Source of the DNA: a virus
Strand: one strand, 5' to 3'
Length of the DNA: 39,738 nucleotides
Virus record (IMG/VR): IMGVR_UViG_3300038701_001473
Location: 1 to 39,738 of that record
The notes below the pieces were generated by a model. That model made no database searches. It was given only the letters and a program-made list of their open reading frames with translations, and was not told where the DNA came from. Positions within the stretch are counted from its first letter, which is position 1. Each line of letters opens with the position of its first letter. This document shows, piece by piece, positions 29,679 to 36,854 of the stretch. The translations under genes were made by a program, and so were the position numbers.

Positions 29679-30301
29679 GACGCAACCTGTGTGGTGTGTA
29701 CGGGTGGGGTAACGCCAATGTGCAATGACGTTTCATCGTCGCGCGCTTGCATTTTTCGGCCCATGTCAATCAGGCCCAAACGCACGTGGTTAGGGATGGA
29801 AACAACGCGGCCCATGTTCTCGTTGAAAACCTGGTCGGCTTCCAAGTCGCGGATTAGCTGATCGTTCCTGCCACCGCGCGACGCCATGCGTCGAATTTTG
29901 AACGCATCACCGGGCAAGCGATGGTTGGCCTGTACGTAGTCGTATAAATCACCAATCCACCGTTCGCGCGCCGCTTGCCTGCCTAAGTCGCAATGCAGGA
30001 CGCGCATCACCTCATCGTGGGTTAGGTCGCGCTTTTCAGGCTCAGTACGCTTGTCCTCGACAACCTGGCCTTTATTGACCTGAAGAGCAACCTTGCGAAT
30101 TTTCGCAGGCACAGGCCAGTAGTTAGCCTCCCAATGGCGACGAAACCAAAGGCGCGCCGGTTCAAGGGCATCTGGTGAAATGTCGCCAAGCTCACCAACT
30201 ACATCCTCATAAAACGCGGTTGCATCCCTGCCCTTTGGCACACCAAGGCGGCGTTCCATCGGCGTTATGAACCGGTCAAATATTTCGTCTCTGGTTGCCA
30301 T
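29675..30301 (-). CDS. Replication accessory-like protein, 208 aa
   Basis: Starts MATRDEIFDRFITPMERRLG, with a conserved-looking WFRRHWEANYWPVPAKIRKV segment, then a helical region. The position directly after the replication-initiator-like gene suggests a helicase-loader or similar role, as in lambda O/P pairs, but no Walker motif is visible. Unsure. Overlaps the initiator-like gene by 37 nt. Confidence 0.5.
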   Translation of the reverse strand: MATRDEIFDRFITPMERRLGVPKGRDATAFYEDVVGELGDISPDALEPARLWFRRHWEANYWPVPAKIRKVALQVNKGQVVEDKRTEPEKRDLTHDEVMRVLHCDLGRQAARERWIGDLYDYVQANHRLPGDAFKIRRMASRGGRNDQLIRDLEADQVFNENMGRVVSIPNHVRLGLIDMGRKMQARDDETSLHIGVTPPVHTTQVAS

Positions 30302-31116
30302 TCGTTCAAATCTTCCGGGGGTTGTGATTGGTTGCGCATCTGGTCGGCTAGGGAAACGTAGCCGTTATCAGGCGGTCCTGCGCCTTGCGGTGGCCGATTG
30401 TCGTAAGCGCCTTCAATCAGCTTATTGAATCTGCTGGGCTGAAGCATAAAATCCAGATTGGCGATCCAGCCACGGTCATTTTGGCCGTTGCAAAAATCGC
30501 TAACCGCGAGCTTGTCGCACGCCAGCTTCCACTTGTCGAAGCCGCTTTCATTCAGTCGCGCCGCTATTTTGGTTTTTCGGTCTTTGGAAAGCTGATGAGG
30601 CGTTGGAATGTTCCGCCCCTTCACATTCACCGCCCAAACAAAATAATCGAAAGCACCTTGCGGGGAAGGCTCGCGCGCTTGCGCGCTACCACCTTCTTTA
30701 GAAGGTTCTGTATCTTTATCTGTATCTTTATCTGGTGCGTTACCTTGCGTTACACCTGCGTTACGCTGCCCAGCCTTGCGTTTCCGATGGGCTTTGACGC
30801 GTTCGGCTGAGTTATCCTCGCGTTTGGGTTGATGCTTTTCCCAAGCGCTTACAGCGTGGCCCTCAATCATGCCCTTGTCGCGCATGGCAGACACAACAGC
30901 GTCTATGTCTTCTGCATCACAGCCCATGACGTATGCCAATTCTTCAGGATCATACCCGTCGATGGAACCGCGTTCTTCAGCTTGTGACGCGCGGTCAAAC
31001 AGTGCCCAAGCGATGGCAAACACCATCCCATGAGGCAGGTTTACCTTGCGCCCTATGAGACCCCATTTTGGGTTTGTCGGCGCACCATGCCATGAGCGGA
31101 ACCATTGGTTAGCCAT
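30265..31116 (-). CDS. Replication-initiator-like protein (phage O-type), 283 aa
   Basis: N-terminal ~90 residues resemble a winged-helix (MANQWFRSWHGAPTNPKWGL, YDPEELAYVMGCDAEDIDAV, VSAMRDKGMIEGH). A charged linker (KDTDKDTEPSKEG) leads to a C-terminal region with KWKLACDKLAVSDFCNGQND, RGWIANLDFMLQPSRFNKLI, a motif seen in phage replication proteins. It probably recognises the phage origin. The ATG at 31116 overlaps the 22-aa leader stop (TAATG). Confidence 0.75.
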   Translation of the reverse strand: MANQWFRSWHGAPTNPKWGLIGRKVNLPHGMVFAIAWALFDRASQAEERGSIDGYDPEELAYVMGCDAEDIDAVVSAMRDKGMIEGHAVSAWEKHQPKREDNSAERVKAHRKRKAGQRNAGVTQGNAPDKDTDKDTEPSKEGGSAQAREPSPQGAFDYFVWAVNVKGRNIPTPHQLSKDRKTKIAARLNESGFDKWKLACDKLAVSDFCNGQNDRGWIANLDFMLQPSRFNKLIEGAYDNRPPQGAGPPDNGYVSLADQMRNQSQPPEDLNEWQPETKYLTGS

Positions 31117-31184
31117 TACCCTGCCCTTTCCGCTGCGGTGGCAAGGCGCTTGCACTGGCACGGTAGTCTTGCTATATTCTGCAT
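31116..31184 (-). CDS. 22-aa leader peptide upstream of the replication-initiator-like gene
   Basis: AAGGAG eight bases before ATG 31184; the frame reads MQNIARLPCQCKRLATAAER then AG and stops as TAATG overlapping the next start. The strong site and exact overlap suggest real translation and translational coupling. The CxC sequence could bind metal. No family known for so short a peptide. Confidence 0.4.
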   Translation of the reverse strand: MQNIARLPCQCKRLATAAERAG

Positions 31185-31251
31185 GGCGGTGGCTCCTTGG
31201 GGGATTTGGCCTTAAATTGCCGTGGCGTCTACAACACGCCTAGCAGGCCGC

Positions 31252-31686
31252 TTATAGCACTTTTGATGGTTGGGGTAAAGGATTACTATCCCCGTCTACT
31301 GTACGGGCCTGGATGCGTGCTATAGTGACTATGCAGCCTTTTTGGTCTCTGGCCCCAGCTTCGACTGTTATCTCTTGAATGGTGCTCATACGGTCGCTGG
31401 AAAGCATCTGAGAGGACACCAGCACGTCACCTATGGCTTTGAGGCAGTTGTCTAGGTCGCGGCGTCCGTTGAATGGTGGAATGACGCGAATGCGCACTGG
31501 TTCTTTGCCAAAGCGAACACCCTTCCAAACATGTTCCAAAAGCACGCCCTCTGCCTGCTGTATCCAAGCCTTGTATTTGTTCGTCTTTGCTCGCCCGCCT
31601 GTCTTGCGGTTGAAATACAGGGCGTTCGTGCTTGGAGGCACTGGCAGGGTTATGGTGAACGTGTCAGGGCCTTCTGTCTTACGCAT
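31252..31686 (-). CDS. rusA: RusA-like Holliday-junction resolvase
   Basis: 144 aa. The RusA family pattern is clear: FTITLPVPPSTNALYFNRKT at the N terminus, YKAWIQQAEGVL, and the catalytic RRDLDNCLKAIGDVLVSS followed by DRMSTIQEITVEAG, giving the conserved Asp residues. It should cut Holliday junctions formed during recombination or branched DNA before packaging. The ATG at 31686 fits family length; the GTG at 31746 would add about 20 residues. Confidence 0.85.
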   Translation of the reverse strand: MRKTEGPDTFTITLPVPPSTNALYFNRKTGGRAKTNKYKAWIQQAEGVLLEHVWKGVRFGKEPVRIRVIPPFNGRRDLDNCLKAIGDVLVSSQMLSSDRMSTIQEITVEAGARDQKGCIVTIARIQARTVDGDSNPLPQPSKVL

Positions 31687-31815
31687 TGAGGTGCCCAAAT
31701 AAAAAGCGGTGAAGGCGTGCACGCAATGCAGCAGCACAGCCCTCACCTAGTTGCCGGGATCGGGAGGGATGGCCCCCGGTGGCCAAACAGATGTAAATGA
31801 TTGCAGGCGGGCAGG
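31687..31815. other. Short intergenic stretch with hairpin
   Basis: Contains TGGCC-cccggt-GGCCA (31770-31785), a 5-bp stem with 6-nt loop, between the DnaA-like and RusA-like genes. No T-tract, promoter or gene is convincing here. Confidence 0.35.
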
Positions 31816-32358
31816 TCATGCGCTCGCCTTTGGCTTGACAAGAGGTGGAAGGCCGTTGCGCTCTGCATGTGCACGAACACCGTGCAACGCTGTGGTATGG
31901 TCACGCCCACCAAGCGCCGCGCCGATCTGTGGCAGTGAAAAAGACGTTTCGGCATAAAGCCTATACATCGCCTCTTGACGTGCCACCACTAAGCCTTTTT
32001 TGCGACGTATGGAAAGCATTTCAACAACGGTGACGTTGTGTTTGCGCGCGCATTCTTGAATGATGCGATGGGCTTTATTTGGCGGAGCCTTCGCCGTCAT
32101 AAGAGCAATATCACTATCAAATACATCGGTTGCGCGCGTGACCTTATCAATCAGGCGCTCAAGATGGTTTTCAATGGTGGGAAGCTTCACCAGCAGCGCA
32201 GGCTCGCCCTGTTGCGTCGATGCGCGCTTTGCCTTTTGTGCAAGCTCACGCGCTGTATCGGGATACGCGCGGCTTAATGCACGCAGAAACTCACGGTTAG
32301 CGTCGATGAGCGCCGCGCGGTCAATCTCACGGTCAGCGGGGTAAACATTGGCTGCCAT
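31816..32358 (-). CDS. Stand-alone DnaA domain IV-like DNA-binding protein
   Basis: 180 aa. Residues ~100-170 match the C-terminal DNA-binding domain of DnaA: IIQECARKHNVTVVEMLSIR, then RKKGLVVARQEAMYRLYAET, SFSLPQIGAALGGRDHTTAL and HGVRAHAE. The GGRDHTT(A/V)LH signature binds DnaA boxes. The AAA+ domain is absent, and the N-terminal ~100 residues are helical. It could compete with or redirect host DnaA, or recognise the phage origin. Overlaps the Cro-like gene by one base. Confidence 0.85.
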   Translation of the reverse strand: MAANVYPADREIDRAALIDANREFLRALSRAYPDTARELAQKAKRASTQQGEPALLVKLPTIENHLERLIDKVTRATDVFDSDIALMTAKAPPNKAHRIIQECARKHNVTVVEMLSIRRKKGLVVARQEAMYRLYAETSFSLPQIGAALGGRDHTTALHGVRAHAERNGLPPLVKPKASA

Positions 32359-32555
32359 TATTTTTGCCCCTTTGGTTTGAAAATATCAGGCCGCAAATCC
32401 GACGCGGCGATGCCGGTCACGCGCGACACATCATGCACGTGATCAATCGGCACGCGCTTCCATTGCGATAATGCGCTGGGGGTTATGCCAAGCGCTTTGG
32501 CCAGTTCAAACCGGCGACCGCGCTGTTCATTGAGATATGAGAGAAGGTGTTTCAT
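32358..32555 (-). CDS. Cro/YdaS-like HTH regulator
   Basis: 65 aa. A short HTH protein: LLSYLNEQRGRRFELAKALG, ITPSALSQWKRVPIDHVHDV, SRVTGIAASDLRPDIF. The ALSQWKRVPxxxVxxVSRxTGIxxxxLRPDIF pattern is typical of Cro/YdaS antitoxin-like proteins. It probably binds the palindromes in the adjacent divergent control region and sets early expression. Confidence 0.85.
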   Translation of the reverse strand: MKHLLSYLNEQRGRRFELAKALGITPSALSQWKRVPIDHVHDVSRVTGIAASDLRPDIFKPKGQK

Positions 32556-32761
32556 GCTGCGGGCGGCTTTGGAAGGGGCATCCAGTGGGTGGGCCGCGCT
32601 GTTACTATTCGCAACTCGTCATCACCAGTGCGGCCCGCCCATTCTTTATCGGGCTTTGACCAATAAATAATGCTTGCCCTTCGCGCATCTTGACCGATGC
32701 GCAATGCTATGATTGCCCTGCCATCCTTGGGCGCGGTGCTTATGTCTTGCCATTCGTCCAT
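32552..32761 (-). CDS. DUF551-like protein, 69 aa
   Basis: MDEWQDISTAPKDGRAIIAL, then YWSKPDKEWAGRTGDDELR and TARPTHWMPLPKPPAA, the full DUF551 pattern. The ATG at 32761 has GAGG six bases upstream; ATGs at 32773 and 32821 are other options. First gene of the minus early operon. Function unknown. Confidence 0.75.
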   Translation of the reverse strand: MDEWQDISTAPKDGRAIIALRIGQDARRASIIYWSKPDKEWAGRTGDDELRIVTARPTHWMPLPKPPAA

Positions 32762-32856
32762 TTCTTGCCTCATTGCTGAATTGCTATGCCCCTTTCTAAC
32801 CGCCACCAGGATCAAGCGCAAGCAATTTTTTTAAGCTGGCCTAATCTTTTTTTGCA

Positions 32857-32894
32857 GCAAGGGGCTTGCATTGGTGTTTAAGACCGTCTAAAGA
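32857..32894 (+). promoter_or_regulatory. Rightward early promoter with overlapping operator-like palindrome
   Basis: TTGCAT (32866-32871), 17-bp spacer, TAAAGA (32889-32894). The palindrome GCAAG-ggg-CTTGC (32857-32869) overlaps the -35, so a bound regulator would block transcription. The heptamer CTTGCAT is shared with the 25687 promoter. It drives the plus early operon starting at 32928. Confidence 0.6.
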
Positions 32895-32927
32895 TATTGG
32901 ACGCAATAACACACCCAAGAGGTAGCA

Positions 32928-33332
32928 ATGACCACTACAGCACTCACCCTTGAAACCATTGGCCATTTTGTCGTAACCGGCGCTGAATGTCGCGGTGACC
33001 TGATCGACTTTATGACTTGGGAAACAGACGCGGACGAAACACTGTCCGACGCGCTAAGCGGCTTGGATGATTACCATAATGCCAAAATCCGCTGGACTAT
33101 CTTCGATCGCGCGTCTGGCCGCATCCAAGACATCGACATCACCAAGCAGGCTGCACAGCTTTTCCTAAACCGCATCCTTGCCGATTGTGATGATATGACA
33201 AGCCTGCCTGCTTGGCTGGAAAGCATCATTGAAGACGCTGGCGACCAGTTGGATGCCACGCTTAACGGTTGTGCTTACGAAGCCGCCCACACTGCTGAGG
33301 TATCCAGCCCTTATCTGTCAGGGAGGGTCTAG
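32928..33332 (+). CDS. Hypothetical protein, 134 aa
   Basis: First gene of the plus early operon (AGAGGT leader). Acidic, helical (TLETIGHFVVTGAECRGDLI, SDALSGLDDYHNAKIRWTIF, AWLESIIEDAGDQLDATLNG). No family recognised. Being acidic and first expressed, it could act on host proteins, but there is no direct evidence. Confidence 0.65.
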   Translation: MTTTALTLETIGHFVVTGAECRGDLIDFMTWETDADETLSDALSGLDDYHNAKIRWTIFDRASGRIQDIDITKQAAQLFLNRILADCDDMTSLPAWLESIIEDAGDQLDATLNGCAYEAAHTAEVSSPYLSGRV

Positions 33333-33334
33333 GG

Positions 33335-33439
33335 ATGACCCGCAAGCAGCTTTTCAAAGACTTCTGCGCACTGATAGCAATCACGCTTCTTGTGTGTGCA
33401 GCACCGGCCTTCGGGCTTCTCATTGGATATTGGAGTTAG
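33335..33439 (+). CDS. 34-aa single-pass membrane miniprotein
   Basis: Reads MTRKQLFKDFCALIAITLLV then CAAPAFGLLIGYWS: a basic N terminus and one hydrophobic helix, like a short signal anchor. A GGGAGGGTCTAGGG leader precedes it; the next ATG follows its stop by two bases. No family recognised. Confidence 0.6.
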   Translation: MTRKQLFKDFCALIAITLLVCAAPAFGLLIGYWS

Positions 33440-33441
33440 TG

Positions 33442-33798
33442 ATGACCGACCTTACCAAAATAACCACACCCTTCGGCCTGCTGGACAAGGAAACGCAAGA
33501 GGCGCTTGTTGCAGCCCCTTTAGTCACCGTTCAGTTTTGGGACGGGCCGTATGGTTGGAAGGATCACGACAACAGCGAATTTTTTTCGCGTAACGTCTAC
33601 CGCGTCAAACCACAGCCCCGCAAGGCACGTGTCTTGGGGTGGGCGTCGCTTCACAGCGACGGCAATCTTTCTGGCCTTTATTGGTGTCGAGAAGACGCGC
33701 GCAAAGATGCGGCCCGCTGGAGCGGTGTTCCGGTAGTGCCTCTTATAGAGTGGCGCGAAAAAGCCCCACTTCCAACATTACCGGAGGATGAAGAATGA
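33442..33798 (+). CDS. Hypothetical protein, 118 aa
   Basis: No family recognised. It has a mixed alpha/beta composition (TDLTKITTPFGLLDKETQEA, VTVQFWDGPYGWKDHDNSEF, KARVLGWASLHSDGNLSGLY, WCREDARKDAARWSG). Four-base overlap with the next gene. The TKxTTPFGLLxxETxEAL start occurs in small phage proteins of unknown role. Confidence 0.65.
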   Translation: MTDLTKITTPFGLLDKETQEALVAAPLVTVQFWDGPYGWKDHDNSEFFSRNVYRVKPQPRKARVLGWASLHSDGNLSGLYWCREDARKDAARWSGVPVVPLIEWREKAPLPTLPEDEE

Positions 33799-34115
33799 CC
33801 GGCCCTGTAGCCCTACACCACAAACGGCAGCTAGAGCGGACAACCGCCAACTTGCGCAAGGATGCGAAACGCAAGCGCTTTGCCCCCGGTGACTATTATA
33901 ACAACCGCGCTGGTGACATTATCCGCATTGATGATGTGAACACGTTTAGCATATGGGGCACGCTTTGGAAGCGCTACAACAGCGGCAAGTGGGTTTGCTA
34001 TGGCACTCGCACGTGGCGTCCAGACGGACGTTACTTTGACGCCTCTTTTGACAGCCTCGAAGACCTGACAACTCGCACCAGAAAACCGGCTTGGCTGGAA
34101 GGGGTGGCGGCATGA
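33795..34115 (+). CDS. Hypothetical basic protein, 106 aa
   Basis: Basic N-terminal half (ALHHKRQLERTTANLRKDAK, RKRFAPGDYYNN) and aromatic middle (SIWGTLWKRYNSGKWVCYG). Overlaps its neighbours by ATGA at both ends. No family recognised. Confidence 0.6.
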   Translation: MTGPVALHHKRQLERTTANLRKDAKRKRFAPGDYYNNRAGDIIRIDDVNTFSIWGTLWKRYNSGKWVCYGTRTWRPDGRYFDASFDSLEDLTTRTRKPAWLEGVAA

Positions 34116-34600
34116 ACCTTGGCGCAGTCATTCTTGAGATTGATCGTTTGCTTGAAGACTTCCCGGAGCTTCAAGACGACGACGCCCTAAAGCTGGACAT
34201 GATTGAAGGTGAAACCGATGCGCTGGAAATAGCAGCCCGTCTTACTCGCCTGCATGTTCGCGCTAAGCACATGGTGGACGCGGTAAAGGCAGAAAAGGCC
34301 GCGTTGGCTACTCGGCAGGAACGCTACGCCCATCAAGCCGAACGGGCCTCACAGAGCCTGCAAACGCTATTGAACGCCATTGGTGAGCGCAAGTTAGAGC
34401 TAGGCCCCGGCACAGTGTCTCTGCGCAAGTCGCCTGATAGCGTGGTTGTGCGTGACGTGGATGAACTGCCTCAGGGCTATTTCAAGGTCACACGCCAAGC
34501 CGACAAAGCCGCAATCAAAGCCGCGATTAAAGGCGGGGATACCATACCCGGTGCCGAATTGGTGACTGGTGGTGAAACTATAGCCGTAAGGGTTTTATGA
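34112..34600 (+). CDS. Siphovirus Gp157-like protein
   Basis: 162 aa. A long coiled coil (AARLTRLHVRAKHMVDAVKA, ATRQERYAHQAERASQSLQT) followed by the Gp157 C-terminal pattern: GPGTVSLRKSPDSVVVRDVD, ELPQGYFKVTRQADKAAIKA and AIKGGDTIPGAELVTGGETI. Gp157-family proteins are linked to phage resistance/nuclease control and usually lie beside recombination genes, as here. The precise role is not certain. Confidence 0.85.
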   Translation: MNLGAVILEIDRLLEDFPELQDDDALKLDMIEGETDALEIAARLTRLHVRAKHMVDAVKAEKAALATRQERYAHQAERASQSLQTLLNAIGERKLELGPGTVSLRKSPDSVVVRDVDELPQGYFKVTRQADKAAIKAAIKGGDTIPGAELVTGGETIAVRVL

Positions 34601-35289
34601 TGGATTTACAGCAGCTATCAGCACCGTTTGACCCGTCTAAGGTCTCTTGGCGTGTGGGCGCGACCACAAAGAACAAATCAAAGGGCATGGCCCTCGCCTA
34701 TATCGACGCGCGCGATGTAATGGAGCGCCTAGACGACGTTTGCGGGATTGGAAATTGGCAGTGCAAATATTCACACGCTGGCCAGAAAACCATTTGTGAC
34801 ATTGGAATACGCATTAACAACGAATGGGTGTGGAAGGCCAACGGTGCCGGTGACAGTGATGTGGAAGCTGAAAAGGGCGCTGCCTCTGATGCGTTCAAAC
34901 GTGCCGCCGTGGTTTGGGGTGTCGGTCGCTATCTTTACGACATCAAAAGCCCTTGGGTAGAACTGAACCAATACAAGCAGTTTGCCAACCCAAACGACCC
35001 CGCATTTGCTCGCGCCTTAGGGCAGAACCCAGCCTCACAACGCACAACCAGCAACCCGCAAACCCAAGAAGAAGTGGGCGAGGTATTAGACTGGGCGCAA
35101 GTTGCCGCCGACCTCATACTCAAGATCAAGCAAACCGACCATGGCCCTGATCTAGGCACGCTCAAGGAAACCGGCCAGTATGTCGATTTCAAAAACCGCG
35201 CGCCGCAAGACCTAGTTAACCAGGTAGTGTTGGCATTGAAGGAACGCGCCAATGATTTGGTCGAGGCGTCCAAGGCGCGCGCGGCATGA
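34597..35289 (+). CDS. Rad52/22-family single-strand annealing protein
   Basis: 230 aa. The N-terminal ~130 residues match the Rad52/22 fold: VSWRVGATTKNKSKGMALAY, IDARDVMERLDDVCGIGNWQ, GAGDSDVEAEKGAASDAFKR, and AAVVWGVGRYLYDIKSPWVE. It should bind and anneal complementary single strands as a ring and act with SSB and NinB-like protein. The C-terminal ~70 residues are a separate helical region. Start at 34597 or the adjacent ATG 34600; both overlap the upstream stop. Confidence 0.88.
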   Translation: MMDLQQLSAPFDPSKVSWRVGATTKNKSKGMALAYIDARDVMERLDDVCGIGNWQCKYSHAGQKTICDIGIRINNEWVWKANGAGDSDVEAEKGAASDAFKRAAVVWGVGRYLYDIKSPWVELNQYKQFANPNDPAFARALGQNPASQRTTSNPQTQEEVGEVLDWAQVAADLILKIKQTDHGPDLGTLKETGQYVDFKNRAPQDLVNQVVLALKERANDLVEASKARAA

Positions 35290-35690
35290 ACGCGCAACCC
35301 ACCATCATTAGAGACGACCGGACGCGCAGCCATGCTGTAGCGCAGGTGTTGCAAGCCCCTATCGGGTCTAAGGTCACGGTTAAAGAAGCCAAGCGCTCCG
35401 ATGAGCAAAACGCCAAAATGTGGGCGATGCTCAATGACATTTCCAAGCACCAGCCTATGGGCCAAGAGCGCAGCGCCGACGATTGGAAGGTTCTGGCCAT
35501 GCACATGTGCGGCCATGAATGCCAGTTTATTCACGGCCTTGAGGGCGAGGTAATCCCAACCGGGTTTCGATCCTCTCAATTGAGTGTCCGCCAGATGGCG
35601 ACACTCATCACATGGCTATACGCTTTCGGCGCAGAGCACAGCGTGGTTTGGTCCGAAACGGTCCCTGAAGAATATCTGGGGGCAGCATAA
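35286..35690 (+). CDS. ninB: NinB-like recombination protein
   Basis: 134 aa. The NinB pattern is seen: SDEQNAKMWAMLNDISKHQP, ADDWKVLAMHMCGHECQFIH, GLEGEVIPTGFRSSQLSVRQ, and LITWLYAFGAEHSVVWSE. In lambda the homologue (Orf) mediates loading on SSB-coated DNA. Direct neighbour of the Rad52-like gene, overlapping by four bases. Confidence 0.88.
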   Translation: MNAQPTIIRDDRTRSHAVAQVLQAPIGSKVTVKEAKRSDEQNAKMWAMLNDISKHQPMGQERSADDWKVLAMHMCGHECQFIHGLEGEVIPTGFRSSQLSVRQMATLITWLYAFGAEHSVVWSETVPEEYLGAA

Positions 35691-36088
35691 TGGCCCGCAA
35701 GCCGATACCACTAAAAACACAACTTCGGGCCGCTATCATCCAGCTTGGCCTAGACCCTGACAACGTAGAGTTAGACCACGACCCGGCGCTACGGTTGCGC
35801 CCTAAGTGCCCTGAGACTGGCGACACAATCCCGCCCGCCAATGACCCTGAATTTCTGGTGTGGCGAACGGTTGAAGACCACAAGGACAAGACGCGCGGCG
35901 ATGCAAAGCGGATCGCTGCCGACCGGCGAAAAATGCGAGCCGAAGTGGACAAGGCTGCACGATTGGCCAAGGCGCAAGAGGCCCTCAGGGCAGCATCAGA
36001 ACGGACAAGTCAACCCAAGCCCAAAAAGCAAAAGGGATGGGGTGGCAAATACCGCAAGAAAATGGACGGAACGGTGGTGCTGCGATGA
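35690..36088 (+). CDS. Degenerate HNH-nuclease-like protein, 132 aa
   Basis: Contains VELDHDPALRLRPKCPETGD, a DPEFLVWRTVEDHKDKTRGD segment and then RIAADRRKMRAEVDKAARLA: the order DHDPAL ... H-x-x-KT ... resembles phage HNH endonucleases that act on recombination or packaging substrates. The metal-binding His/Asn pair is not fully clear, so activity is uncertain. The C terminus is Lys/Gln/Pro-rich (KPKKQKGWGGKYRKKM). Confidence 0.7.
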   Translation: MARKPIPLKTQLRAAIIQLGLDPDNVELDHDPALRLRPKCPETGDTIPPANDPEFLVWRTVEDHKDKTRGDAKRIAADRRKMRAEVDKAARLAKAQEALRAASERTSQPKPKKQKGWGGKYRKKMDGTVVLR

Positions 36089-36243
36089 ACAGGAAACCCT
36101 CAAAATACGACCGTCGCTTTAGCCCATTTCATTGGTCGATGGACCGCTCCGGAGGCGGGCGCATCGGCTACGGGTTTTCTTCATTTCTGGAAGCAAAGCC
36201 AACCGTCAATCGCCCAATTAACCGTAGGAGCATGAAACGATGA
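36085..36243 (+). CDS. Hypothetical small basic protein, 52 aa
   Basis: Reads MNRKPSKYDRRFSPFHWSMD and RSGGGRIGYGFSSFLEAKPT. Overlaps both neighbours by ATGA, supporting it as a real coupled gene. The Arg/Lys content suggests a nucleic-acid or protein contact. No family recognised. Confidence 0.6.
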   Translation: MNRKPSKYDRRFSPFHWSMDRSGGGRIGYGFSSFLEAKPTVNRPINRRSMKR

Positions 36244-36854
36244 ACACACACTTTCACTCATCCATTAAATTGAAATCAGGTTCTCACAAACTGCCCTCGG
36301 AAGGCAGTTGCGCCATGGAGGTGGCAATCTTGGCCGCTGGATACGAATGGAGTAGCGTCAAAAGCGCTTCAGACCTACCACCCTGCATGTCCCGCGTCAT
36401 TGGAGCTTACGTAATTAGCCTTAACGACGCGATGCCTGATGATGAACGGCAAAGGCTCATGCAATTCGTCACTCGCATGTCCGGCACAGCGGGATCGCCA
36501 GAAACTGAGCTAGACCGCGCTAAGCACCTCGTTGTGCACGCGGCAAAGCCCGCTGCCATTGCTGCCCTCAAATCCGCAGGGCTTCACGATTATGCAGAGC
36601 AAATTGCAGCTTCCGACACATTAGAAGAACTGGAAAAGGCTGCTGATGCTGCTGCTGATGCTGCTGCTGCTGCTGCTGCTGCTGCTAGGGCTGCTGCTGC
36701 TGCTAGGGCTGCTGCTGATGTTGCTAGGGCTGCACCATTCGGCTGGCATCCCTATCTGGACGCGCTCGAAGGTGCGCTGGCCATCGGACCGCAAGCCGAT
36801 CCGATTGAAGTGGCAGACATCCAGAAGCGCACCCGCGTGTTGGTGTCAGCATGA
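36240..36854 (+). CDS. Hypothetical phage protein with expanded Ala repeat, 204 aa
   Basis: N-terminal ~95 residues (EGSCAMEVAILAAGYEWSSV, LPPCMSRVIGAYVISLNDAM, PDDERQRLMQFVTRMSGTAG) form a domain common in phage proteins of unknown function. Residues ~134-165 are a run of Ala with some Asp/Arg encoded almost only by GCT codons. After it the protein resumes HPYLDALEGALAIGPQADPI. The repeat length probably varies by slippage. Confidence 0.75.
   Translation: MNTHFHSSIKLKSGSHKLPSEGSCAMEVAILAAGYEWSSVKSASDLPPCMSRVIGAYVISLNDAMPDDERQRLMQFVTRMSGTAGSPETELDRAKHLVVHAAKPAAIAALKSAGLHDYAEQIAASDTLEELEKAADAAADAAAAAAAAARAAAAARAAADVARAAPFGWHPYLDALEGALAIGPQADPIEVADIQKRTRVLVSA
36639..36734 (+). repeat. GCT trinucleotide microsatellite (Ala tract)
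   Basis: 32 codons, 24 of them Ala, nearly all GCT (one GCA at the end), interrupted by GAT, AGG and GTT codons. Elsewhere in the genome Ala uses mostly GCC/GCG/GCA, so this single-codon run shows recent slippage expansion inside a gene. In-frame changes keep the frame. Confidence 0.9.

Noticed and set aside
31743-31955. Minus-strand frame overlapping the DnaA-like gene
   Set aside because: It lies in another frame across the strongly supported DnaA-like gene and has no ribosome site or domain.
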